A stretch of 64,000 bases of DNA from Undibacterium umbellatum. Lineage in GTDB: Bacteria > Pseudomonadota > Gammaproteobacteria > Burkholderiales > Burkholderiaceae_D. The position numbers and the translations under genes were made by a program. Below, piece by piece: positions 45,345 through 53,879 of this stretch; position 1 is the first letter of the stretch, and each line of letters begins with the position of its first letter. The stretch spans positions 1-64,000 of the forward strand of contig NZ_JACOFX010000014.1 of assembly GCF_014284125.1 (NCBI RefSeq), given 5' to 3'. The notes under the pieces were generated by a model. The model did no database searches and was not told where the DNA came from. It saw nothing but the letters and a program-made list of their open reading frames with translations.

Positions 45345-45402
45345 CCTATAATCTTGGTCTTCGGGAATGCAACGGCAACGAAGCAAAAACGAATAAAGTT
45401 TC

Positions 45403-45478
45403 GCCGACTTAGCTCATTTGGTAGAGCAGTTGACTTGTAATCATCAGGTGGCCAGTTCGATTCCGGCAGTCGGCACCA
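45403..45478 (+). tRNA. tRNA-Thr (anticodon TGT)
   Basis: A 76-base cloverleaf with encoded CCA. The acceptor stem is GCCGACT/AGTCGGC, the D arm GCTCATTTGGTAGAGC, the anticodon loop CTTGTAA with TGT at 45436-45438, and the T arm contains GGCCAGTTCGATTCCGGC. It reads ACA and other ACN threonine codons. Confidence 0.97.
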
Positions 45479-45485
45479 AATTAAG

Positions 45486-45517
45486 AACCCATCGTTAGAA
45501 ATAACGGTGGGTTTTTT
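45486..45517 (+). terminator. Rho-independent terminator of tRNA-Thr
   Basis: AACCCATCGTTA, loop GAAA, TAACGGTGGGTT with one wobble pair, then a T-run. Confidence 0.9.
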
Positions 45518-45716
45518 CTTTATGTCTTCAAATTTCTCATCCTTTTTGTCGTGCCGCCGTGGCTCATGCGGGGTACTGAGTCCTCGTCACGCTTCCATCG
45601 ACTTTCCTAGTGTGCCATCGCCGCATGCTTCTCGCCATATTCTTTTCCAGTGTTCGTCTTTATATGGAAAAATACAAAATATTAATCCATGTTAAATACC
45701 AGTCTGGAAACATCCG

Positions 45717-47297
45717 ATGTCACCATTTAATATCTTCAACCGTATTTCGCAAGCGCCTACCAATCCCAGGCCTGTGGTCAAGCCACGGCAGTTTGATGTG
45801 GCGGCCCTGTACCAGGGGCCGGTGCAAAGCGGGGCGGCAGCGGTGGCAGGTGAGCAGGCGCTGGATGAAAAATTGCGCCAGGCGTATTTCTGGATAGTGA
45901 ATAATGCCATCATCAGCCCGCACTACGATATTGAATATAATGAAGGTCCCAGCCAGACTTACGCGGTAGGCGACAGCAAGCGCACTTTGACACTGCCATC
46001 GGCGCAAAGTTATTCCAGCTTCATCCTGCTGCCACTGCTGACTTTTGTTACCCGCAAAAAATGCCTGTTTGTTGGTGGGCCAGGACGTGGCAAGACGGCC
46101 AGTGCTATTTTGATGGGCGTACTCTCCGGCGCTCCTGTGCGCGATGTACGTCGTGCCATGCAGCATGGCCATCCTCAGATGACGATTGCCGATCTGCTCG
46201 GCAACCCGCTGCCATCTGATTTGATGGCGGCGCAGAATATGGACGATATCCGCATCGCCTGGCGCAAATGGCTGGGTATGCGTGTCAAGATCGTCGATGA
46301 ATATAACCGTATCCCCACTCGCACCCAAAGTGCCTTGCTGACAGTGATGGGTGACAATTATGCCGAGGTGCTGGGGCAGATTTTTGAATGTCCTGAATCG
46401 GCCTGGTACCTGACTGCGAATGATGACCAGGGTGGCGGCACTTATCAGGTGATTGATGCCTTGCGCGACCGCATAGACGTCACTGTGCAGGCACTGGCAT
46501 TCAATCCACGCTTTTTGAATGACTTGCTGGTACGCATAGAAGAAAATATACGGCCAGAAGAGTTGATGCCGCGTGAATTGATTTTCACTGAGGAGGAGGT
46601 TGATCGCGCGGGAGAAGAAATCCGCCAGATTGAAGTGCCGCCAGAAGTGCGGCACAGGCTGGAATTTTTTTGCAGCCAGTTTGAATTGTTTGAAACTGCT
46701 GGTGCCCAGTTTGAATACATGACCAAAGACACGGCGCGACTATCTGGCATGGACTGGGGGCAGCTCGTAGCAGCAGATAATGGCCGCGACCGCCTAAAGG
46801 ACCTGGGTTGCCAGACCATGAACGGGGTATCGGTCCGCAATCTCATGACCTTGTTGATTTTTGCCAAATCACTGGCTTATTTTCGCGGTAATAAAAGTGT
46901 GGAACTGGACGACCTGCGCCAGGTTCTGCCCTTTGTCTTGCTGGATAAACTGCATCCTGACATCGATGCCCCGTTTTTCTCGCGTCCAGAAAACGCAGCC
47001 TACAAGACTGACCGCCTGGGCTGGTTGCGCCGCTTGTTTGATCTCTCGAATGATGAATTCAACCGTCTTGACCTGGACAGGGATGATCCTGTAGGAGAAC
47101 TGGCTGCCGAATTCGCCCAGGGCTTGAACGATGTCAGTGAACGCGATACCAGAGCGAGGCTAATGAGAATAGAACGCCTGATCGGTGACCGTGTCAAAGG
47201 CCGTAAATTATATGGTCATTTATATGATGATTTGCTCAAGCTGAAATACCTGCACCAGCGCTATACCAATTATCTCAAGTGGCTGCGCTCGCAATGA
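45717..47297 (+). CDS. MoxR-type AAA+ ATPase, first gene of a seven-gene cluster
   Basis: 526 residues. Walker A is GGPGRGKT (residues 120-127), Walker B KIVDEYNRIP (about 191-200) with Asp-Glu, sensor 1 is Asn235 in YLTANDDQGGG, and arginines in ALRDRID may serve as finger. The order and the DEYNRIPTRTQSALL segment are typical of the MoxR clade, chaperone-like ATPases that work with vWA proteins. An N-terminal region of about 110 residues and a C-terminal part of about 270 residues have no motif I know. The next gene overlaps its stop (ATGA). A vWA partner is encoded two genes on. The exact clients are unknown. Confidence 0.85.
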   Translation: MSPFNIFNRISQAPTNPRPVVKPRQFDVAALYQGPVQSGAAAVAGEQALDEKLRQAYFWIVNNAIISPHYDIEYNEGPSQTYAVGDSKRTLTLPSAQSYSSFILLPLLTFVTRKKCLFVGGPGRGKTASAILMGVLSGAPVRDVRRAMQHGHPQMTIADLLGNPLPSDLMAAQNMDDIRIAWRKWLGMRVKIVDEYNRIPTRTQSALLTVMGDNYAEVLGQIFECPESAWYLTANDDQGGGTYQVIDALRDRIDVTVQALAFNPRFLNDLLVRIEENIRPEELMPRELIFTEEEVDRAGEEIRQIEVPPEVRHRLEFFCSQFELFETAGAQFEYMTKDTARLSGMDWGQLVAADNGRDRLKDLGCQTMNGVSVRNLMTLLIFAKSLAYFRGNKSVELDDLRQVLPFVLLDKLHPDIDAPFFSRPENAAYKTDRLGWLRRLFDLSNDEFNRLDLDRDDPVGELAAEFAQGLNDVSERDTRARLMRIERLIGDRVKGRKLYGHLYDDLLKLKYLHQRYTNYLKWLRSQ

Positions 47298-48292
47298 TAT
47301 CCGGACCCTTTGCTCAAGTACTGGCGGCCGGGCGCAGCCAGTTCAATGCCAGGGTTGTCGAGGCCAGAAGGCGCTATCCTGCTTTTGATGTGCAGGCCCT
47401 GTCCGATTTTTTGCAAAACAGCGTAACCCCGGTCGTGCAAGCTGTATCAGCGCACATGCCAGATAGACTTGCCGTGATTGCTCTTACTGCCTACGATATT
47501 GCGCTTGATCTGGTTGGCCAGGCTTTTACCGGTACCGGTGCACGCAGCAAGATTGTTGACAGAGTATGGCAGGATTTATTGCCAGTCTATACCCACATAC
47601 TGGTCAATGCGCCGACGGAGGTGTTTGCCCTGCTCACAAATGCCGCACTGAATATAGAAAAGACGCCTGGCGCAAGAGTAGATCAATGGCTGAGTGAAAT
47701 GAAAAACATCGCGCCACTGATCACCACTTTGTCTGCCTTGCAGGCGACCGGGCAGGTATTGGCATGGCGTACAGGCATGACGCACTTCAGGGAGGGGGGG
47801 ATGGCCATCGCCGATACCTTGCCACCGGCTTTGTTATTGCAATTGCTGGGTGCAGAAGCAGGTAGTGACTGGCAACTGATAAAAAAACAAATGCAGCAAG
47901 ACCCCTGGTGGTGCCCCGATGCAAAGCAAATGAATGTGAACGAGCATGGCATTTCTATAGGTCATTTCACAGGCTTGGGCGGTGCTTTCCCAGCGCCGCC
48001 AGAGTTGCGTGCCTTTGAATATGGTTTTTGGGTAAAAAGTGCTGATCGCTATTTTTTGCTGATGGCAGATGTCTATGGGGCAGTCCTGCATGGGGCGAGC
48101 CAGGAGGAATTTGAGCATGGCCCTGTGCTTACTGGTCCCCTTGCGGCCACCGTACAGGGTAGTAGCTTGCTGACCAGACGAGGCAAACATAACTTGAACT
48201 TGCCTGCAAAAGAATTGGTTTTGACTTGCAATCTGCATACGGTCGCGGTCAGCTCACCGTATACATATGGCATCAGCCTGTATCCACTGTAA
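47294..48292 (+). CDS. Unknown protein X of the MoxR/vWA cluster
   Basis: 332 residues from the ATG at 47294, which overlaps the MoxR stop by four bases (a GTG at 47279 is a weaker choice). No signal peptide or membrane helix. The first 190 residues look all-helical (RARRYP-like MxxRR, LTAYDIALDLVGQAF, LNIEKTPGARVDQWL). The last 110 look beta-rich, with the odd segment GHFTGLGGAFPAPPELR. I recognise no family. By context it may be an adaptor or client linking ATPase and vWA protein, comparable with third components of predicted MoxR-vWA ternary systems; this is inference. Its stop overlaps the next start (TAATG). Confidence 0.8.
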   Translation: MISGPFAQVLAAGRSQFNARVVEARRRYPAFDVQALSDFLQNSVTPVVQAVSAHMPDRLAVIALTAYDIALDLVGQAFTGTGARSKIVDRVWQDLLPVYTHILVNAPTEVFALLTNAALNIEKTPGARVDQWLSEMKNIAPLITTLSALQATGQVLAWRTGMTHFREGGMAIADTLPPALLLQLLGAEAGSDWQLIKKQMQQDPWWCPDAKQMNVNEHGISIGHFTGLGGAFPAPPELRAFEYGFWVKSADRYFLLMADVYGAVLHGASQEEFEHGPVLTGPLAATVQGSSLLTRRGKHNLNLPAKELVLTCNLHTVAVSSPYTYGISLYPL

Positions 48293-50100
48293 TGAATACG
48301 CAATCCACAGAGCAGCAAACCAATACTCAGCAAACCCTGCTCGCAACATGGCAGGCGGCGTGGCCACAGGCGCTGGCTGCATGGAGCAGGTTTACGCGCC
48401 TGCATGAACCCCTATTGTGTGTAAGCCGCCTGGCTGCCTCGCAAGCAGGCTTGAGTGGCAGCTTTGCCATGATACGTCTGTCCGATCAAAGTGTTGTAGT
48501 GGACCTGGAAGGCATACAGCAACTAGGTTTGCAAGATTATGCCCTTGAAATTCTGGCGCATGAAGTTGGCCATCATGTGTTTGCGCCCGGCAGTGTGACT
48601 GAACAATTCCGCCTGCTGGCCAGGATACGCCGCGCCTTGCCCACGCTGGAAAAATTTGCGCCCACGGTCGCCAACTTGTACACAGACCTTTACATCAATG
48701 ACAGGTTGCACAGGCAGGCCAGTTTGCGCATGGCAGACATATATTTGCGTCTTGCGCAACATGGCAGAGGCAAGAGCGAAAACGCCGCGACTGCCGGCAG
48801 CCAGATCTGGGTGCTATACATGCGCATCTATGAGCAATTATGGAAACTGGAAAAAGGCAGCCTGATTGCCAGTAATGCCGTCAGCCCAGAAATGGATACG
48901 GATGCCTGGCTGGGCGCACGTTTGATACGTGTATATGCAGGCGACTGGATGCATGGCGCAGGCAAGTTTGCCACGCTGCTGCTACCCTATCTGATTGCCG
49001 ATAATGAAGCCAGCGCCAGCCAGCAAGCGCTGGCACATTTACATGATACCAAAGATGCTGCGGCAGGTTGCGAACCGATAGGTGCACAGGAGATAGAGGC
49101 GGATGAAATCAATGGTGCTGTCCACCCGGCCAATGACCCTCTGGTATCAGGTGTGGATGAGGTCATGACATCCCCAGATGAAAATACCGCATCGTCATCA
49201 TCAGGACAAACCCGCGAGCCTTATGAATATGGTGAAATCCTCAGGGCCGCAGGCATACAGATGTCGGATCATGAAATTGCCATACGCTATTACCGTGAAC
49301 GTGCCTTGCCACATCTGGTGCCTTTCCCGAAGCGACCCAATCCGCAATCACCAGAACCGCAGCTGGAAGGGCTGGAACAATGGGATATAGGCGAACCCTT
49401 TGATGAAATAGACTGGCTGCAGACTTTGCTGCAGTCGCCGCACCCCATCCCTGGCCTGACCACGGTAAAACGTGCTTACGGCAACGAGCAGGGCAAAGAC
49501 CCCGGACATATACCCATAGACCTGGATATGTATGTAGACAGTTCAGGTTCCATGCCCAATCCGCAGACGCATACATCCTACTTGACGCTGGCGGGGGCCA
49601 TTATCGCCATGTCAGCTTTGCGCGCGGGCTCGCGTGTGCAGGTGACTTTGTGGAGCGGCAAGAACCAAACCCTGCAAACCAATGGCTTTGTGCGTGATGA
49701 TGCGGAAATACTCAGCGTGCTGACCGGCTTTTTTGGCGGTGCAACCTGCTTTCCCATACCTCAAATGCGCGATACATTCGCCAGCAGAAAACCGGAGGAC
49801 CGCGCCGTGCATATCCTGATGATTTCCGACGATGGCATTACCACTATGTTTGATAAAGACGAGCTTGGCAACGACGGCTGGGATATCTCCGCCATGGCCC
49901 TGGAAAAAGGACGTGCCGGTGGCAGCATGGCCTTGAATTTGCCATCGGACTGGGAAAAAGAATCCAGATACTATGCGCAGGTGCCACAGGACCTGAAGCG
50001 TGCTCGCGATGAGCAGGGATGGCATATCCATGCCATCACCGGGTTCGAGCATTTGATGGAATTCGCCCGCGTTTTCAGTCAGCAACATTATCTGAGGTAA
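48292..50100 (+). CDS. Metallopeptidase-like plus von Willebrand A domain protein
   Basis: 602 residues from the ATG at 48292 that overlaps the previous stop. The N-terminal domain has a zinc-metallopeptidase signature HEVGHH (His90, Glu91, His94) followed by NLYTDLYINDRL, which may give the third ligand; the layout recalls the putative metallopeptidase region of DUF2201 proteins. A low-complexity acidic linker (about 270-310) leads to a C-terminal vWA domain with a complete MIDAS: DSSGS (Asp416, Ser418, Ser420), a threonine in FGGATCFP and ISDDGIT. vWA proteins are the usual partners of MoxR ATPases. No signal peptide, so it acts in the cytoplasm. Confidence 0.85.
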   Translation: MNTQSTEQQTNTQQTLLATWQAAWPQALAAWSRFTRLHEPLLCVSRLAASQAGLSGSFAMIRLSDQSVVVDLEGIQQLGLQDYALEILAHEVGHHVFAPGSVTEQFRLLARIRRALPTLEKFAPTVANLYTDLYINDRLHRQASLRMADIYLRLAQHGRGKSENAATAGSQIWVLYMRIYEQLWKLEKGSLIASNAVSPEMDTDAWLGARLIRVYAGDWMHGAGKFATLLLPYLIADNEASASQQALAHLHDTKDAAAGCEPIGAQEIEADEINGAVHPANDPLVSGVDEVMTSPDENTASSSSGQTREPYEYGEILRAAGIQMSDHEIAIRYYRERALPHLVPFPKRPNPQSPEPQLEGLEQWDIGEPFDEIDWLQTLLQSPHPIPGLTTVKRAYGNEQGKDPGHIPIDLDMYVDSSGSMPNPQTHTSYLTLAGAIIAMSALRAGSRVQVTLWSGKNQTLQTNGFVRDDAEILSVLTGFFGGATCFPIPQMRDTFASRKPEDRAVHILMISDDGITTMFDKDELGNDGWDISAMALEKGRAGGSMALNLPSDWEKESRYYAQVPQDLKRARDEQGWHIHAITGFEHLMEFARVFSQQHYLR

Positions 50101-50111
50101 GCAAAAAAAGC

Positions 50112-50699
50112 ATGGATAACATTGGCCCTATACTGGAAACCCTGACGCACAGGCTGGCAAACATACCGCCAGATTTCCTCGATGAACCGCGCATGGCAAA
50201 AAACAATAAAGGCGTCGCCGTGGCAGCACTTGTCAACGATGTATTGCGCATGCTGGGTAATGTATCGCCGCTCGATGGCCTGGAAAAATTTGATGGTATG
50301 GATGCGGGCAAAGACAGAAACCGTCTGGCCCTGACCATGATCGCTACCTGGTTGCTGGCAGATGAGTGGTTTATCAAAGCCGCGCTACCAGCGGCGCAGT
50401 TCATGACGATACTTGACCAGACTGTTGCTGAGTTGGCTGCTGCCACTGCCGCACACAAATTTGCCAGTGACCCTGACAGACGCGAAGAACTGGCCAGGGT
50501 AGTGCTGGCGCGTTTGAATTACCGACCCTATGGCGAAAGCCTGGCGCAAGCGACAGACAGATTATCCAGCATCAGCGGTATAGAGCGTCGCCGACTTGTC
50601 GAAGCCAGCCGCGCAGCAGAGCAGCGTGCACGCGCCATACGTGAAGCGCTGGCAAAGAAAGCGGCAGAAGAATCTGCCGATAAGTGGACGCGTGAATGA
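50112..50699 (+). CDS. Unknown helical protein Y of the MoxR/vWA cluster
   Basis: 195 residues from the ATG at 50112; upstream in-frame sequence overlaps the vWA gene and is rejected. It appears all-alpha (MDNIGPILETLTHRLANIPP; VVLARLNYRPYGESLAQA; a charged C-terminal coiled helix ASRAAEQRARAIREALAKK). No motif or family recognised. It lies 11 bases after the vWA stop and 10 before the ligase, so it is surely in the same transcript. It may be a structural subunit of an ATPase/vWA assembly. Confidence 0.8.
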   Translation: MDNIGPILETLTHRLANIPPDFLDEPRMAKNNKGVAVAALVNDVLRMLGNVSPLDGLEKFDGMDAGKDRNRLALTMIATWLLADEWFIKAALPAAQFMTILDQTVAELAAATAAHKFASDPDRREELARVVLARLNYRPYGESLAQATDRLSSISGIERRRLVEASRAAEQRARAIREALAKKAAEESADKWTRE

Positions 50700-50709
50700 G
50701 GACACGTGA

Positions 50710-52062
50710 ATGAGCCTGGCTACATCACAAGAGATCAGCAATTTTCCGACCTTGTCTGAACACGGCAGGGCCATGCTGGATTTCATGACTGAGCATCCAT
50801 CTGCTCCCACCTTTCGCAATCAAAGTGGTAACCGCCTGCTTGAGAATGAAGTGGAAAAGCTGCGTGATTTTGAAAAAAAACATATAGGCCAGCCCATTAC
50901 ATGGGCCCCTGGCCTGGAACCTGACTGGCTCAGGCAATTCATTGCGCATGTCTTTACCCATGTCCCACATTACCGGGCCCTGGGTTCTGCTCCACAAAAA
51001 TTTGCAGACATACCTACAATCAACCGCGCTGACCTGGCAGCAGATATTGCTGCCTTTGTGCCAGACACTGTGCCCCTGGAAAGGCTCATCAATTTTCGTA
51101 CCACAGGTACGACTGGCCACCCCATGCTCATTGCTTCCCATCCTGTCGTGGCGGCACGTTACCTGACTTTCCACAAACGGGCTTTACTGCTGAATGGCAT
51201 TCGACTGCGGCACGGACGCGGGCAAGTCGGCGTGGTGCTGGTGGGTTTCCAGCAGCGCTGTTTTACCTATACTTCGGTGACGCCCACCATGGATGATTCT
51301 GGCCTGGCCAAGATCAATTTGCATGTGGATGACTGGCGTGAACCAGAAGACCGCGCGCGCTATCTGGATGCGCTGGCACCAGAAGTCATGACGGGTGACC
51401 CGCTTTCATTTGCAGAGCTGACAAAACTGGAATTGACAAAATTGCCGCGCGCGCTGATCTCGGTTTCCATGGCCCTTTCAGCCGGTATGCGGCAGATGCT
51501 GGAAGCACGTTTTCACTGCCCTGTGCTGGATATTTATTCCCTCAATGAAGTCGGGCCTGTGGCTGTGTATGATGCCGCTGTTGGCGGCCATCTGCTGTTG
51601 CAGCCAGAATTATATGTAGAGATACTCGACAGTAAAGGCCAGCCAGTAGCAACTGGCCAGCGTGGTGAAATTTGTCTGTCTGGCGGCTTCAATTTTTGCA
51701 TGCCGCTGCTGCGTTACCGCACAGGTGATTTTGCCTCAATGGCGATCAGTGCCAAAGGCCCCATGCTGGTCGGTCTGGCTGGTCGTTCCCCAGTCAGGTT
51801 TCAAACCAGGACTGGTGCCTGGGTCAACAATATCGACATCACCCATGCATTACAGGCCTTGCCGCTGCCACAATATGGTTTTCATCAACGTGCAGATGGC
51901 CGCAGCGTCATACGACTGGCCCCATCTGTCATGCACTTGGCGGACGAAGCAAAGCAGGCACTGGCAAGCTTATTCAATATCCGGCAGCTGATAGTAGAGA
52001 CGATAACGACTGATAATAAAATACTGCAATACACATCCGACCTGGAAGGCGCTCACCCTTGA
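50710..52062 (+). CDS. Adenylate-forming ligase, PaaK (phenylacetate-CoA ligase)-like
   Basis: 450 residues. The AMP-binding phosphate loop is RTTGTTGHP (130-138), the adenine-site motif YSLNEVGPVAVYD, and the ribose-binding region PLLRYRTGDFASM. It resembles the PaaK branch. Such enzymes activate a carboxylate as acyl-AMP and then pass it to CoA, an amine or a carrier. The C-terminal subdomain is short. The substrate cannot be told. It lies between the MoxR/vWA genes and the NAD-salvage genes, with a TTGA overlap to pnuC. Confidence 0.85.
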   Translation: MSLATSQEISNFPTLSEHGRAMLDFMTEHPSAPTFRNQSGNRLLENEVEKLRDFEKKHIGQPITWAPGLEPDWLRQFIAHVFTHVPHYRALGSAPQKFADIPTINRADLAADIAAFVPDTVPLERLINFRTTGTTGHPMLIASHPVVAARYLTFHKRALLLNGIRLRHGRGQVGVVLVGFQQRCFTYTSVTPTMDDSGLAKINLHVDDWREPEDRARYLDALAPEVMTGDPLSFAELTKLELTKLPRALISVSMALSAGMRQMLEARFHCPVLDIYSLNEVGPVAVYDAAVGGHLLLQPELYVEILDSKGQPVATGQRGEICLSGGFNFCMPLLRYRTGDFASMAISAKGPMLVGLAGRSPVRFQTRTGAWVNNIDITHALQALPLPQYGFHQRADGRSVIRLAPSVMHLADEAKQALASLFNIRQLIVETITTDNKILQYTSDLEGAHP

Positions 52063-52649
52063 TTTCAGCATTAGAATTGTCTGCCAATGCAGTCACCACA
52101 GCCTCCATTATTTTGGCAGGACGCAATAGCGTACACACCTGGTGGACAGGCATCATAGGCAGCATCTTGTTTGCCCTGGTGTTTGGCCAGGCCCTGCTGT
52201 ATGCCGATGTATTGCTGCAGTTATTTTTTATCGTTACCAGCATGACAGGCTGGTGGCAATGGTTGAGAGGGCGTAATGGTAGGCCGCTACCAATTTCCAG
52301 GGCAGGCCATGCCAGCTATCTATGGTCCATACCTGTGGGTTTGCTGGCAACGCTGGGCTATGGGATGCTCTTGTACTACTGGACCAAGGCTTATGCCCCT
52401 TTTGTCGATTCAGCGGTACTGGTATTCAGTATCATCGCGCAGATACTATTGATGCAAAGGCGCATGGAAACCTGGGTATTCTGGCTGCTGGTGAATACCA
52501 TCGCCGTACCACTGTATGCCAGCCGCGAATTGTATCTGACAGCTTTCCTGTATGCGTTTTACTGGATCAATGCCATTGTGTCCTGGCTGGCATGGCGGAA
52601 AAACCTGAACAGTGACCAGGCTATTTCTTTTGTGGTTGCGGCAAAATGA
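52059..52649 (+). CDS. pnuC: PnuC-family nicotinamide riboside transporter
   Basis: 196 residues with about seven predicted membrane helices. The PnuC motif region is SIILAGRNSVHTWWTGIIGS, shown in part, then FFIVTSMTGWWQWLRG and WVFWLLVNTIAVPLY. The start is a TTG at 52059 overlapping the ligase stop; no ATG is available near the N-terminus. PnuC carries nicotinamide riboside by facilitated diffusion; trapping needs phosphorylation, supplied by the next gene. Overlaps it by four bases. Confidence 0.9.
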   Translation: MISALELSANAVTTASIILAGRNSVHTWWTGIIGSILFALVFGQALLYADVLLQLFFIVTSMTGWWQWLRGRNGRPLPISRAGHASYLWSIPVGLLATLGYGMLLYYWTKAYAPFVDSAVLVFSIIAQILLMQRRMETWVFWLLVNTIAVPLYASRELYLTAFLYAFYWINAIVSWLAWRKNLNSDQAISFVVAAK

Positions 52650-53701
52650 GCAAGACATTTCAGCGTGGTTTGATCGTCGGCAAATTCTGCCCCTTGCATA
52701 AAGGGCATGAATACCTGATCGAGCAGGCAATCGCGGCATGTGAAGACTTGCTGGTGATCAGTTATACCAAACCAGAATTTCCCTTATGTGGCCCGCTAGT
52801 ACGTGAGCGCTGGCTGGCGCTGTCATTCCCGTATATCCAGCAGTTGGTCATCGATGATGTGATCTTGCAGCGCTTGTGTAGCGAACGTGGCATACAGCAC
52901 ATCCCTGAAGTTCCTCATAACGATGCCGCTGAGGATATACACCGGCAGTTCGTCGCCTGGCTATGCCTGGCGCTACTGGATAGCACGGCTGATGCTGTTT
53001 TCACCAGTGAAGATTATGGTGATGGTTTTGCAGCGGTGCTGACGCAGCGCTTTCAGCAGCATGATCCTGGCTTGCCTGTCGTGGCCCATATCAAGCTGGA
53101 CCAGCAGCGTCTTACCGTGCCTGTGTCCGGGACCAAAGTGCGCCTGGATCCCCATGCAAATAAAGCGTATCTGTCCAGCCACGTGTATGCCAGCTTTGTC
53201 AAAAAGATTTGCCTGCTGGGTGCTGAGTCCAGCGGCAAGACCACCCTGGCCGAGGCGCTTGCACGGCATTTGCATACCCTGTGGGTGCCGGAATATGGGC
53301 GTGATCTGTGGGTAGAAAAAGATGGGCAACTGGTGTTTGAAGATATGCAGGCCATCGCCGTGAAGCAACTGGCACATGAAGAGCAGTTGCGTCCCCAGGC
53401 AAACCAGTGGCTGGTCTGCGATACTTCGCCAATGACGACCTTGCTGTATAGCCTGGCGATGTTTCAACAAGCATCTGATGCCTTGCAAGACATGGCAAAT
53501 ACGCCCTATGACTTCATCATCCTGTGCGATATAGATATCCCCCTGATACAGGATGGTACGCGTCAGGACCAGGCTTTCCGGCTGCATCAGCAAGAATGGT
53601 ATAAACAGCAACTGGCGCAGCGTACCTTGCCTTATTTGCGCGTTTGCGGCAGCCTTGAGCAGCGGCTATCCCAGGTCATGAAATATCTGGGTGGCAAATA
53701 A
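52646..53701 (+). CDS. nadR: NadR-like NMN adenylyltransferase / ribosylnicotinamide kinase
   Basis: 351 residues. The N-terminal nucleotidyltransferase domain has GKFCPLHKGHEYLI and the ISGTK-type motif VSGTKVR. The C-terminal kinase has Walker A GAESSGKTT (192-200) and CDTSPMTTLLYS. Together they convert nicotinamide riboside to NMN and NAD. The N-terminal helix-turn-helix of the E. coli repressor is absent, so this form is enzymatic only. It closes the cluster; no terminator was seen in the 178 bases that follow. Confidence 0.9.
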   Translation: MSKTFQRGLIVGKFCPLHKGHEYLIEQAIAACEDLLVISYTKPEFPLCGPLVRERWLALSFPYIQQLVIDDVILQRLCSERGIQHIPEVPHNDAAEDIHRQFVAWLCLALLDSTADAVFTSEDYGDGFAAVLTQRFQQHDPGLPVVAHIKLDQQRLTVPVSGTKVRLDPHANKAYLSSHVYASFVKKICLLGAESSGKTTLAEALARHLHTLWVPEYGRDLWVEKDGQLVFEDMQAIAVKQLAHEEQLRPQANQWLVCDTSPMTTLLYSLAMFQQASDALQDMANTPYDFIILCDIDIPLIQDGTRQDQAFRLHQQEWYKQQLAQRTLPYLRVCGSLEQRLSQVMKYLGGK

Positions 53702-53879
53702 AAATCATCATAATGCAGACTTGCCTTTAGATATGTAAAGCTGGCAGGCATTTTTCTGTGCTTTGTCTTGTTCAATGGGCTGCTGTGAACTGTGTGGCAG
53801 CCAAATAGTCTTAGTCAGGACATGGCATCCTGTTTAAACTCCGGTTGCCATATTCATTATAAAAATATTGAGGGAATTC

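Noticed and set aside
45403-45478. tRNA-Thr as an attachment site for an integrative element carrying the MoxR cluster
   Set aside because: No integrase gene and no second copy of the tRNA 3' end was seen downstream in the window; the idea stays open if the repeat is outside.
52000-52660. A NAD- or nicotinamide-responsive riboswitch before pnuC-nadR
   Set aside because: The genes overlap their upstream neighbours, leaving no leader space for a riboswitch.
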